A stretch of DNA of 64,000 nucleotides from Clostridia bacterium. GTDB taxonomy: Bacteria > Bacillota > Clostridia > Christensenellales > Aristaeellaceae. Under the pieces are notes generated by a model. That model did not search any database. It saw nothing but the letters and a program-made list of their open reading frames with translations, and was not told the DNA's origin. Shown here in pieces: positions 54,860 to 63,476 of the stretch; positions within the stretch are counted from its first letter, which is position 1; every line of letters begins with the position of its first letter. Made by a program: the position numbers and the translations under genes. The stretch is from the NCBI GenBank assembly GCA_017534885.1, contig JAFXVR010000020.1, forward strand, positions 100,018 through 164,017, in the 5' to 3' direction.

Positions 54860-57733
54860 TCAGTCGCCGCGGTAGTTGTATCCGATGCTGATTTTGCCTG
54901 GCAGCTGATTACCGGAAAGGATCTGCCTCCACTGCTCCTGCGTGCCCTCGTACAGAATGGTGCGCAGGTTCGGCACGCTCAGGTTGTAGGGGACGATCAG
55001 CTTCGTCACGGTGATGGGCACCACGATCCTGATCACGTGCTCATTGCCGCTGAACGCGTTGAGGTAGACGGTGGCCGCGGTCCGTGGGATCGCCGCCTCT
55101 TCCGCCGTGCCGGTGTAATCGCGGATGGCGTCCCCATAGGACACAAAGCCATCGGCGTCCGCCAGCCCCGTGCAGCCGGCAAACACGTTGTCACCGAACT
55201 TGGTGACGCTGTCCGGGATATAGACATCCGTGAGACCCGCGCAGCCCGCAAAGGCCCTGTTGCCCAGTTCGGTCAGGCCGTCCGGCAGCCGGATGCTTTT
55301 CAGGCTCCTGCAGTTTTCAAAGGTTGATGTATAAATGACGGTCAGGCCCTCAGGCAGCTGAATGCTCTTCAGGCTCGTGCAGTTCTTAAAGACGGATGAA
55401 TAGATGGTGATCAGGCTGTCCGGCAGGCTGACACTGGTCAGGCTTGTGCAGCCCGAGAAAACACCCTCTCTGAGAACCTTCAGGTTATCCGGCAGGGCAA
55501 CCTCCGTCAGGTTTCTGCAGTTTGCAAACGCTTCGCTTCCAAGCGTGATCAGGCTCTGGGGAAGAGAAATCTCTTTCAGGCTTGTGCAGCCGCCAAAGGA
55601 TCTCCAGCCGATCGATGTCAGGCCTTCGGGCAGATTGATGCGTTCCAGGCTGGAACAGCCCGCAAACACAATTCCGCCTTGCTCTTCTCCTATCATTTTG
55701 ATGCTCCCCGGCAGTTTGACCTCTTTCACGCTGTTCAGGTTCTCAAAAGCATAATTGCCTATATACTCCACGCCCTCGCATATGATCACAGAACGAACCT
55801 GGTCTCTCATCCCATACCAGTAGCTGACAGGAACGTATTCATACCAGCCCTCATCGTAAACAAGGTCGGCGGATATCGTTCCCGTTCCGACAATCGTCAG
55901 CACGCCATCGCCGCTGAGGGTCCAGAAGGTGTCCGGACCGCAGCTGCCGTCGCAGCAGACCACCGATACGCTGTCGTTCAGGCCAAGATCCCCGCGGGCC
56001 AGCTCCGCCCACTGGCTCTGCGTGCCGTAAAAGGCCAGTCTTCGCAGCTGGCCGCACCAGCCGAAGGCCTTGGTGCCGATGCTGGTCACGCCGTTGTGCA
56101 TCGTGAATGTTTTCAGCTGGCTGCATTCCGAAAACGCATAGTTCCCGATGCTGACAACGGTTTCGGGAAGGTCCACCCTGGTCAAACCCTTGCAGCCGGT
56201 AAAGGCCATGCCGCCGATGGTCTCCAGCTTATTGAGATAATCTAAAGTCTTCAGCATCGGGCAGTTCTGGAAGGCCCGGTCGTTGATTCTGGTCACGCTG
56301 TTCCCCAGAGAGACCGTCGTCAGGTTCGGACAGTCGCAGAAAGCGTACCAGCCCACCGTGCCCGCGCCGCGCATATAGATTCTCTGAATCGCGTAGCGGT
56401 CCCCGTACCAGGGCGCAGTGCCCTGCTCGTAATTGTACATGGCGCCGGCCCCGGAAACGGTCAGCGAGCCCGACTCCAGCTTCCACAGCAGGTGATAGCC
56501 GCAGGAACCGTGCCAGTAGTTGATGACCGTGCCGGACCGGATCGCGTTGCTTCCCTTGGTGATGGCCTGCCACTGGGCCTGGTTGCCGATGAAGTCAATG
56601 GCCTCCAGCGCCCTGCACCCGTCAAAGGCCTCTTTCCCGATTTCCCTGACGCTGCCCGGGATGGTCAGGGCCTTGAGGCCGGTGCATTTCCGGAACGCGG
56701 CGGGGCCGATTTGGGTCACCGTGGCCGGGATCACCACATTGTTCAGCACGGAACAGCCCTCAAAGGTGCTCTCCTGAATGGCGGTGATGCCGTCCTCGAT
56801 CCAGAGGCTCTTCAGGCCCGTGCAGTTCCGGAAAGCGCCGCTCCCGATCTCAGCCACGCTGGCGGGGATCTTGACGCTTGTCAGCGCCTTGTGATCCCTG
56901 AAGGCGTCCGGGGCAATGGCGGCCACCGGCTTCCCGCCCAGCTCGGCGGGGATGGTCAGGCTCGTCTCCTCCCCCCGGTAGCCGATGATGGTCGCCCTGC
57001 CGTCCGCCAGAATATAGACATAGCCGCCATCTTCATTTGTGGGGTCTTCGCCGATGACGTGCCAGCCGGTGTTCTGCACGTTCTGCTCGCCCGTGTCCGT
57101 GTCCGTCACCACGATGAACACGATGAACTTCCCGTCGTACCCCGGAGTGGCCGCCACGCGGTTCCGGGTGGAATAGAAGTAATTGACCGGGTTGGAGGCG
57201 CTGTCGTAGATATTGTAGGCGATGCTCACCTTTCCGCTGGCGCAGCGGATCTCCGGCCTGTCCACATAGATGGATTTTCCGTCCTCGCTGATCTCATAGG
57301 TCGCCTGGCCCACGGTCAGCCTGGCCGCGTGGGGCCAGTCCAGCTCCGTCCAGCCGATGTTCTGGGTGTTCTGCGCGCCGGTGGCGGTGTCCGTCACCAC
57401 CACAAACACGTTGAACAGCCCGCCGTAGCCGGGCGTCGCGGCCACCCGGTCGCCCAGGGAATAGAAATAGTTGACCGGCTGGGAGTCCGCGTCGTAAATG
57501 TTGTAGGCGATCGTATACTCATCCGAGCCCGTCACCTCAGGCCTGTCCAGGAAGATGGACTGCCTGTCCGCGCTGATCTCGAAGGCCACCGGGCCCACGG
57601 CCAGCGCCTTGTCAAGCTCAGCCTGCTCCTCGATCTCCCCCATCAGCCCGTCCAGGCTGATCTCCTCCGCCTGAGCGCCAATCAGCGTCAGCGCTAGGGC
57701 CAGCGCCATCAGCCAGCCTATCCGTTTCAACAT
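54860..57733 (-). CDS. Secreted BspA-like leucine-rich-repeat protein
   Basis: 957 residues with a signal peptide (MLKRIGWLMALALALTLIGA, then QAEE). Residues about 45-225 are two tandem copies of an 80-residue beta domain, each with AYNIYD, PVNYFYS and RVAATPGY. The rest is BspA-type LRR_5 repeats of about 23 residues (pattern KSIRLPDGLTELGNRAFAGC), interrupted by blocks such as AIDFIGNQAQW. Such proteins are surface adhesins or binding proteins in gut anaerobes. No cell-wall anchor is visible at the C-terminus. CGGAGGG precedes the ATG at 57733. Confidence 0.92.
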   Translation of the reverse strand: MLKRIGWLMALALALTLIGAQAEEISLDGLMGEIEEQAELDKALAVGPVAFEISADRQSIFLDRPEVTGSDEYTIAYNIYDADSQPVNYFYSLGDRVAATPGYGGLFNVFVVVTDTATGAQNTQNIGWTELDWPHAARLTVGQATYEISEDGKSIYVDRPEIRCASGKVSIAYNIYDSASNPVNYFYSTRNRVAATPGYDGKFIVFIVVTDTDTGEQNVQNTGWHVIGEDPTNEDGGYVYILADGRATIIGYRGEETSLTIPAELGGKPVAAIAPDAFRDHKALTSVKIPASVAEIGSGAFRNCTGLKSLWIEDGITAIQESTFEGCSVLNNVVIPATVTQIGPAAFRKCTGLKALTIPGSVREIGKEAFDGCRALEAIDFIGNQAQWQAITKGSNAIRSGTVINYWHGSCGYHLLWKLESGSLTVSGAGAMYNYEQGTAPWYGDRYAIQRIYMRGAGTVGWYAFCDCPNLTTVSLGNSVTRINDRAFQNCPMLKTLDYLNKLETIGGMAFTGCKGLTRVDLPETVVSIGNYAFSECSQLKTFTMHNGVTSIGTKAFGWCGQLRRLAFYGTQSQWAELARGDLGLNDSVSVVCCDGSCGPDTFWTLSGDGVLTIVGTGTISADLVYDEGWYEYVPVSYWYGMRDQVRSVIICEGVEYIGNYAFENLNSVKEVKLPGSIKMIGEEQGGIVFAGCSSLERINLPEGLTSIGWRSFGGCTSLKEISLPQSLITLGSEAFANCRNLTEVALPDNLKVLREGVFSGCTSLTSVSLPDSLITIYSSVFKNCTSLKSIQLPEGLTVIYTSTFENCRSLKSIRLPDGLTELGNRAFAGCAGLTDVYIPDSVTKFGDNVFAGCTGLADADGFVSYGDAIRDYTGTAEEAAIPRTAATVYLNAFSGNEHVIRIVVPITVTKLIVPYNLSVPNLRTILYEGTQEQWRQILSGNQLPGKISIGYNYRGD

Positions 57734-57793
57734 GATTCCATCCCTCCGTTTATTCTGACCGTTTCGTTTTCAACCCTTTTTCCCTGCGTCTTC

Positions 57794-57822
57794 ATTATAT
57801 CGATTCTTCCCGCCGATGGCAA
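57794..57822 (-). promoter_or_regulatory. Promoter of the LRR protein gene
   Basis: On the minus strand TTGCCA (57817-57822) and TATAAT (57794-57799) are 17 bp apart. Confidence 0.75.
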
Positions 57823-57847
57823 GCTTTTTTCTTCCGCGAATTCCCTC

Positions 57848-57876
57848 TTGCGTGAATCGCTTTTATCATGTAAAAT
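57848..57876 (+). promoter_or_regulatory. Promoter of the degV gene
   Basis: TTGCGT (57848-57853) and TAAAAT (57871-57876) are 17 bp apart, with TG directly before the -10; divergent from the LRR promoter. Confidence 0.65.
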
Positions 57877-57920
57877 AACGATTGTCATCCCAACCTTTTC
57901 CGCGGAAGGAGCGTCAAACG

Positions 57921-58805
57921 ATGGCTTATGTACTCAGCGGCTGCTCGCCGGCCGACCTCACCCTGGAGCAGTTTCAGCGCAGGGATATCAAATGTATCTA
58001 TTTTCATGTCATGCTGGGCGGAAAGGACATGATCGACGATCTCGGCCAGTCCATGCCCCTGCACGATTTTTACCAGGCCATGGTGGACGGCGCGGAGACC
58101 CGCACCAGCCAGATGAATGTGGACGGGTACATCTCACACTTTGAGCCCTTCCTGCAGGCTGGGCTGGATGTGGTGCACGTCTGCCTGTCCAGCGGCATTT
58201 CCAACACGGTCAACTCGGCGCGCCAGGCGGCGGAACAGCTGAAGCAGACCTATCCCGACCGCACCGTCAACATCATCGACTCCTTAGCGGCCTCCTCCGG
58301 CTATGGCCTGCTGCTGGACCTGATGGCCGACAAGCGAGACGAAGGCCTGTCCCTGGAGGAACTGACCGCCTGGGCTGAGGAGAACAAGCTGCTCATTCAC
58401 CACTGGTTCTTCTCCACCGACCTGACCTTCTATATCCGCGGCGGGCGCGTGACCAAGACAGCGGGCTTCATCGGCCAGCTGCTCAATATCTGCCCCCTGC
58501 TGAACGTGGACTACATGGGCCGGCTGATTCCCCGGGACAAGATCCGCACCAAGCGCAAGGTGATCCAGGAGATCGAAAAGCGCATGGAGCAGCATGCCGC
58601 GGGCGGACTGGACTACGACGGCAAGTGTATCATCAGCCATTCCGACTGCTATGCGGATGCCAAAGCCTTAGCCGACCTGATCGAGAGCCGTTTCCCCAGG
58701 CTGAAGGGCAAGGTGCTCATCAACATGATCGGCACCACCATCGGCGCTCACACAGGTCCCGGCACCGTCGCCCTGTTCTTTGTGGGCGACAGGCGCGTGG
58801 ACTGA
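57921..58805 (+). CDS. DegV-family fatty-acid-binding protein
   Basis: 294 residues. DegV proteins bind a fatty acid; the better-known FakB members present it to the kinase FakA for phospholipid synthesis. Conserved regions are TRTSQMNVDGYISHF, VVHVCLSSGISNTVNSA, IDSLAASSGYGLL, FYIRGGRVTKTAGF and IGTTIGAHTGPGTVALFF. I chose the ATG at 57921 (GGAAGGAG upstream); the in-frame extension to 57882 has no ribosome site. It is followed by the QueG-like gene (97 bases). Confidence 0.93.
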   Translation: MAYVLSGCSPADLTLEQFQRRDIKCIYFHVMLGGKDMIDDLGQSMPLHDFYQAMVDGAETRTSQMNVDGYISHFEPFLQAGLDVVHVCLSSGISNTVNSARQAAEQLKQTYPDRTVNIIDSLAASSGYGLLLDLMADKRDEGLSLEELTAWAEENKLLIHHWFFSTDLTFYIRGGRVTKTAGFIGQLLNICPLLNVDYMGRLIPRDKIRTKRKVIQEIEKRMEQHAAGGLDYDGKCIISHSDCYADAKALADLIESRFPRLKGKVLINMIGTTIGAHTGPGTVALFFVGDRRVD

Positions 58806-58902
58806 ACTGAATGCGTGGACAGCGCCCGGGTGCAATCGCCTCCGGGCGCTGTTGCTGTCACCGGAAAGGTCAGGTTATCCCGCTGAAGGGAGGGAGGCAG
58901 CC

Positions 58903-59763
58903 ATGGACATCCCGGAACTGCTGAAGTCGAAGGGCTTCCCGGTGGTGCTGACGCTGAGCGGCGCGGACTGCCGCTTGGACGCGCCCACCCTTCTCATCGC
59001 CGCCATGCCCTATGAGGCGGAGGCCTCCCCCGCCACGGACGGAGCCTGGATTCACCCCTACTACCCTGTGTCCCAGCGGGCTTATCAGGCAGCGGTGGAA
59101 CTGGCCAGAACCGTGCCCGGGCTGAAGCTGCGGGACGACATCCGGGTGAAGCCCATCTTTGCGCGCCTGCCCCTGATGACCCGTGGCCTGAACACCCTGT
59201 CTTATCTGCCAGACATCGGCAGCCGCTTCCATGTGCAGGTCTTCACCTATGATCTTCCGCTTGCCCCTTCTTGCGCCCTCACCCCGGAGCCCCTGCCCCT
59301 GCACTGCGGCGATTGCCAGCGCTGCATGGAGGTCTGTCCCGGCGGCGCCATTCAGCCGGATGGCTTTCACCGGGAGCGCTGTCTGCGCAACTGGCAGCTC
59401 TCCGGCCAGGCCGTGCCCGAAGCCCTGCGCCCCCTGATGGGCAACCGGCTCATCGGCTGTGACGACTGTCAGCGCTGCTGTCCGCACAATCCCCGCCCCG
59501 CCGCGGAGGCCGCCGCGCCCGTTCCCCTGAAGGAGCTGCTGGAGCGCCCCTCCGAAACCAGCCGCGCCCTGGGCGTCCTCATCGGCCGCAACCTGGCCCG
59601 CCCGGCCCGGGTGCTGGCTCAGGCCTGCATTCTCGCGGGCAACAGCATCAATCTATCGCTCCTCCCCGCCCTGGAGGCGCTGAAAAAGCACTCCTCGCCG
59701 GTGGTGGCGGAGAGTGCTTCCTGGGCGGCGGAGCGCCTGCAAAGCGCCGGAAAATCAGACTGA
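58903..59763 (+). CDS. QueG-like iron-sulfur protein (epoxyqueuosine reductase family)
   Basis: 286 residues, roughly 90 shorter than typical QueG. Two [4Fe-4S] clusters are expected from CGDCQRCMEVCPGGAI (about residues 145-160) and CDDCQRCCPHN (about 186-196), and a C-terminal helical repeat (PALEALKKHSSPVVAESASW) resembles the HEAT-like end of QueG. The N-terminal region (LIAAMPYEAEASP, YYPVSQRAY) is shortened, so cobalamin binding and activity on tRNA epoxyqueuosine are not assured. GAAGGGAGGGAGG precedes the ATG at 58903. Confidence 0.82.
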   Translation: MDIPELLKSKGFPVVLTLSGADCRLDAPTLLIAAMPYEAEASPATDGAWIHPYYPVSQRAYQAAVELARTVPGLKLRDDIRVKPIFARLPLMTRGLNTLSYLPDIGSRFHVQVFTYDLPLAPSCALTPEPLPLHCGDCQRCMEVCPGGAIQPDGFHRERCLRNWQLSGQAVPEALRPLMGNRLIGCDDCQRCCPHNPRPAAEAAAPVPLKELLERPSETSRALGVLIGRNLARPARVLAQACILAGNSINLSLLPALEALKKHSSPVVAESASWAAERLQSAGKSD

Positions 59764-59777
59764 ATGCCTTTCATCGG

Positions 59778-59808
59778 GCCGCGCAGCCGCAAACCGCGCG
59801 GCTTTTTT
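59778..59808 (+). terminator. Intrinsic terminator after the QueG-like gene
   Basis: GCCGCGC pairs with GCGCGGC around an 11-base loop and is followed by TTTTTT. It separates two convergent genes. Confidence 0.85.
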
Positions 59809-59828
59809 CGTCCGGATGACCGGCGGCC

Positions 59829-60824
59829 TCACGTCCCCCTGCGCTTTACCGGGATGAGCAGATCCAGCTGACTGGTCTGGGGTTCGCCGTCAGAAGTTTC
59901 CAGCACATGGTCGTGGTAGTTCAGGTGCTCCTCGAGGAGACCGAACATATCCTCAGGCGTGCCGCTGCCGTTGTACTCGTAGGTCTCGCTGTTTGTGACC
60001 CACTCGTCCAGCCAGGCCCACTCATGGAAATTGCCCATCTGGATCATGTGGGCCGCGTAGGTGCCGCCGGGGAAGTGCTTCCGGGTCAGCGGCGCCGGCA
60101 CCTCGAAGCCGTCGGGCACCGTCACCCAGAACTCGTACCCGTGCCAGCCGGTCTCGTCCACCGGGTTAGGGTGGTTGAAGCCGTACAGCCTCAGCCCCGG
60201 ATGCTTCTCCCACAGCCCTTCGGCGCGGACGAAGGCGGCGATCAGGCTGCCCGCCCGCTCCTCCGGCTCGTCCCCCACCGCGTGCGCGGCCGCCACGTCG
60301 CTGGCCGGCAGGTGCACGATGCGCACATCCTTCAAGCCGGGGTTCCTCTGTTCCGCCTGTTCCATCTTCTCCACGATTTTTCGCCTCTCTTCCTGCATCA
60401 GTGCGGATGCGGGAGAAAGGGCGTCGGCCAGCACCATCAGGCGGTCGTCCTGCAGCAGCGCCGCCCCGGCAGGCAGGGCCGCCCGCTGTTTCAGCGCCTT
60501 CAGGAATTCCGCAATCACGTCCCGGACAGCCTGCAGCGCCATGATTTCCCCGTCCATCTGCGCCAGGTTCTTTTCCAGGGCGCGCACCGCCGTGGCCGGG
60601 CCGGGGTCGGCTAAGATGCCGCCGATGTCCTTCAGCGGCACGCTCAGCTTCCGCAGCACCAGAATCAGCCGCAGGCGCTGCACAGCCTCCGGGCGGTACA
60701 CCCGGTACGCATAGCCGTCCCGCCGCTCGCTGGCCATCAGGCCCAGCTTCTCATAGTGCCGCAGCATTCTCGGGCTGACCCCGAAGCGCCTGGACACCTC
60801 GCTGACGGTCATCATGTCGTCCAC
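59829..60824 (-). CDS. MerR-family regulator with GyrI-like effector domain
   Basis: 331 residues. N-terminal MerR winged helix (TVSEVSRRFGVSPRMLRHYE, KLGLMASERR) and coiled-coil dimer helix (about residues 75-115), then a GyrI/BmrR-type ligand-binding domain of about 160 residues (LRLYGFNHPNPVDETGWHGY, EFWVTVPDGF, GGTYAAHM). Such proteins sense drugs or other small hydrophobic molecules and activate efflux or detoxification genes. GTG start at 60824 with AAGGGGGG 10 bases upstream; the ATGs at 60815 and 60812 lack a ribosome site. Its promoter has a 19-bp spacer and a dyad, so it probably regulates itself. No obvious target gene is adjacent. Confidence 0.9.
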   Translation of the reverse strand: MDDMMTVSEVSRRFGVSPRMLRHYEKLGLMASERRDGYAYRVYRPEAVQRLRLILVLRKLSVPLKDIGGILADPGPATAVRALEKNLAQMDGEIMALQAVRDVIAEFLKALKQRAALPAGAALLQDDRLMVLADALSPASALMQEERRKIVEKMEQAEQRNPGLKDVRIVHLPASDVAAAHAVGDEPEERAGSLIAAFVRAEGLWEKHPGLRLYGFNHPNPVDETGWHGYEFWVTVPDGFEVPAPLTRKHFPGGTYAAHMIQMGNFHEWAWLDEWVTNSETYEYNGSGTPEDMFGLLEEHLNYHDHVLETSDGEPQTSQLDLLIPVKRRGT

Positions 60825-60856
60825 TCTGCCGGCCCCCCTTTCTCCGCTCCGGCGTC

Positions 60857-60887
60857 AGTATAAACCGCGACACCGTGTCCGGGTCAA
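60857..60887 (-). promoter_or_regulatory. MerR-type promoter of the MerR/GyrI gene
   Basis: On the minus strand TTGACC (60882-60887) and TATACT (60857-60862) are 19 bp apart. The spacer holds the palindrome GACACGGTGTC. A 19-bp spacer with a central dyad is the hallmark of MerR-activated promoters. Confidence 0.75.
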
Positions 60888-60896
60888 GGGGCTTAT

Positions 60897-62132
60897 TCAG
60901 TGCAGCGGCCAGTGGTTATACGTCACCACCGTGCCCACCAGCTGCAGGGCGGTGCCTAAGGCCATCAGCGGGAAGGTCAGCCGGGTCAGGCGGCGGGAGG
61001 GCTTCCAGAGGATCACGCCCAAGAAGAGCCAGGGCATGATGTCCACCAGATAGCGGTTGCCGAAGTGCCAGCCTCCTAAGGTGCGGTGGCAGGCGATGAA
61101 GAGCGCGTAGACGAAGGAGAGCAGGGGCAGCAGCCAGTACAGAGCTTTGCCGCTCTCCCCGCGGCGGCGGAAGGCGCTGAACCAGACGGCGGCTGAGACG
61201 AGGATCAGCGGGTTGACCAGGTAGAAGGCCGTGCCGTTGACCTGCGGCCAGTTCAGCTTGGTGCTGTCGCCGTAGGGCAGGGGGAAGCGCAGCATAGCTT
61301 TGATATTGTCCTTCAGGTAGGTCAGGGAGAACTGCCCGTGCTCGGCCCGCTGGAATTCCGGCAGGTAGTTGTGGCCGAATTCCAGCGGATTGCCGAAGCG
61401 CGCCCAGTTCAGCCACATATAGAAGGCCGCGATCAGCACCGGCCCGATGGCCCAGCGCAGGTGGCTGAGGACGAGCCTGATGAGGCTCGTGTCCGGCTGA
61501 CGCTGGCGCAGGGCGCGCACCAGCAGGATCATCAGCACGGGCAGATACAGGGCGCACATGGGCCGGCAGCCCACCGCGCAGGCCCACCAGCTCAGGGCCC
61601 AGCCGCCCCTCCCGGCGTAGGCGTGGCGGATGGCGGCCAGGCTCAGCAGAAAGCAGAGGGTCTGGGCGATGAACCACACATAGCCGTTCATCACCAGCCA
61701 GAGCCAGCCGTTGGCGAAGAGCAGGAAGCCGCACCAGTACAGCCGCTCTCCCTCCTTCAGCCCCAGCTCCCGGGCCAGCTGCAGGGCTTCAAACACCGTG
61801 ACAATGGCCAGCGCCGCGGCGATGAACCCGTCAGGGGTCTGGGTGCCGAAGACCAGGGCGAAGGGCAGCATCAGCAGGGAGGGAAAGGGCGGGAAAGAGC
61901 AGTAATACTTCCCGTCATAGATGGCCAGCTCCAGCCAGGAATAGTCCTGACCCAGATCCAGCCGGCCCTCCAGCCAGCTGACGGCCTGCAGGCTGTACGT
62001 GTTGTACCAGTTGTGGGACCAGGGCCAGATGCCGATGAAGGACGCAATGACAAACATGGTGCACAGCAGCGCGCCGCTGAGCAGATATGCGTCCTGATGG
62101 CGGCTCACAAAGCCGCGCAGCCGCTGAATCAT
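60897..62132 (-). CDS. Multi-pass membrane glycosyltransferase-like protein (GT-C type)
   Basis: 411 residues, about ten to twelve membrane segments. An early lumenal/extracellular loop with acidic residues (SWLEGRLDLGQDYSWLELA, then YDGKYYCSFPP) is where GT-C enzymes of the GT39/PMT superfamily carry catalytic acidic residues. Other loops (CRPMCALYLP, WNWARFGNPLEFGHNY as LNWARFGNPLEFGHNY) fit polyprenyl-phosphate-sugar-dependent glycosyltransferases. The substrate is unknown and the family assignment is tentative. The ATG overlaps the stop of the upstream AlaX gene (ATGA); AAGGAGG lies in that gene's end. Confidence 0.75.
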   Translation of the reverse strand: MIQRLRGFVSRHQDAYLLSGALLCTMFVIASFIGIWPWSHNWYNTYSLQAVSWLEGRLDLGQDYSWLELAIYDGKYYCSFPPFPSLLMLPFALVFGTQTPDGFIAAALAIVTVFEALQLARELGLKEGERLYWCGFLLFANGWLWLVMNGYVWFIAQTLCFLLSLAAIRHAYAGRGGWALSWWACAVGCRPMCALYLPVLMILLVRALRQRQPDTSLIRLVLSHLRWAIGPVLIAAFYMWLNWARFGNPLEFGHNYLPEFQRAEHGQFSLTYLKDNIKAMLRFPLPYGDSTKLNWPQVNGTAFYLVNPLILVSAAVWFSAFRRRGESGKALYWLLPLLSFVYALFIACHRTLGGWHFGNRYLVDIMPWLFLGVILWKPSRRLTRLTFPLMALGTALQLVGTVVTYNHWPLH

Positions 62133-63280
62133 ATGTCCTCCTTCAGGCAGGCGCGGAAGGTCTCGGGATCGCCCGCGGCAATCGTGCCCTGCGCCATGTC
62201 CGCCCGTCCGCCGCCCTTGCCGCCAAAGGCCGCGCAGAGCTTTCTCGCCAGCGCGCCGCTGTCCCCGCCGCACAGGGCGAAACGCCAGCCGTCCTCCGTT
62301 CGCAGCAGGGCCAGGCCGACGTCCGCGCCTTCCGCCAGCCGGCTGGCCGCCCGGGGCAGGCTGGCAGGATTCATGCCGGTGACCTCCGCCACCCGGATCT
62401 GTTGATTCGCCTCATCCCTCAGCGTGTGGGTGAAGAGCTGCTCCGCCAGGGCCTCCGCTCGCGTTTTCAGGCCGTCCCGCTCGCTGAGGAGGCGGCTGAC
62501 GGCGGCGGAGAACTCGCCTGGCTTGGCGGAAAGCAGGCGGCTCACCGCCCGGTTTTCGTCCTGCTGACCCTGCTCCCAGTCGAGGGCCCGCTGTCCGCAG
62601 AGGATCTGCAGCCGGACGCCGCCCTTGTAATGGATGCCCGACAGGATGCGGATCTGCCCCACCCCGCCCGTGCGCTCCACATGGGTGCCGCAGCAGGCGC
62701 AGGTGTCGATGCCCTCGATGGAAACGATGCGCACATCACCGTCGATGGTCTTCTTGCTGCGGTATTCCAGGGCGGCCAGCTCCTCGGGAGAAGGCACCCA
62801 GACCCGCACGGGCAGGTTGGCCCACACCGCCGCGTTGGCCAGGCCCTCCAGCTCCCGCAGCTGCTCCGGGCTCAGGGGGATGTCAAAATCCACGGTCACC
62901 GCCTCGGTGCCGATATGGAAGCCCACGTTCTCCACCCCCCAACGGCGGTGGGCGATGCCGGTGAGGATGTGCTCCCCCGTGTGCTGCTGGGACATCGAGA
63001 GCCGCCGCTGGCTGTCCACCTCGCCGCTGACGGTTCCGCCGGGGATCAAAGGCTGATCGGTCAGGTGGCGGATGACGCCCGCCTTCTCATGGGCGTCCAG
63101 CACCCGAGCCGCGCCGAGCCTGCCCTGATCCGCGCCCTGGCCGCCGCCCTCCGGGAAAAAGGCGGTCTGGTTCAGCATCACCCACCAGCGGCCCTCCGGG
63201 GCGGGCTCGCAGGCCATCACCTCCGCCGTGAAGGACAGGCGGTGCGGCTCCAGGTCAAACAGGCGAATCGTGGCTTCCAT
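62129..63280 (-). CDS. AlaX-type alanyl-tRNA editing protein (long form)
   Basis: 383 residues. Free-standing homologue of the AlaRS editing domain; hydrolyses mischarged Ser- or Gly-tRNA-Ala. Zinc and active-site motifs are QQHTGEHILTG (HxxxH) and DTCACCGTHV (CxxxH). The N-terminal strand domain (QTAFFPEGGGQGADQG) is typical. The C-terminal DHHA1-like part (FGGKGGGRADMAQG) marks the long AlaX form. No aminoacylation domain is present. AAAGGAA precedes the ATG at 63280. It is coupled by overlap to the GT-C membrane protein gene. Confidence 0.93.
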   Translation of the reverse strand: MEATIRLFDLEPHRLSFTAEVMACEPAPEGRWWVMLNQTAFFPEGGGQGADQGRLGAARVLDAHEKAGVIRHLTDQPLIPGGTVSGEVDSQRRLSMSQQHTGEHILTGIAHRRWGVENVGFHIGTEAVTVDFDIPLSPEQLRELEGLANAAVWANLPVRVWVPSPEELAALEYRSKKTIDGDVRIVSIEGIDTCACCGTHVERTGGVGQIRILSGIHYKGGVRLQILCGQRALDWEQGQQDENRAVSRLLSAKPGEFSAAVSRLLSERDGLKTRAEALAEQLFTHTLRDEANQQIRVAEVTGMNPASLPRAASRLAEGADVGLALLRTEDGWRFALCGGDSGALARKLCAAFGGKGGGRADMAQGTIAAGDPETFRACLKEDI

Positions 63281-63323
63281 AAGGCTGATTCCTTTCCGTT
63301 GTGCGTGATATGACTGCGTTCTC

Positions 63324-63352
63324 ATCATACCACCAATTGAGGGCGGACGCAA
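63324..63352 (-). promoter_or_regulatory. Promoter of the AlaX/GT-C operon
   Basis: On the minus strand TTGCGT (63347-63352) and TATGAT (63324-63329) are 17 bp apart, with TGG before the -10. Confidence 0.7.
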
Positions 63353-63395
63353 CAGGGCAATCGCCGATGTCTGCTGAAGCCGCGCTAAATCCCGC

Positions 63396-63424
63396 TTGCG
63401 CGCCGCGCATGAATATGGTATAAT
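63396..63424 (+). promoter_or_regulatory. Promoter of the right-edge secreted protein gene
   Basis: TTGCGC (63396-63401) and TATAAT (63419-63424) are 17 bp apart. Confidence 0.7.
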
Positions 63425-63476
63425 ATCCACGTGAGGCGAACCCCCTGTTTTTTGTGACCTTCCAAGGAGGCGTCAG

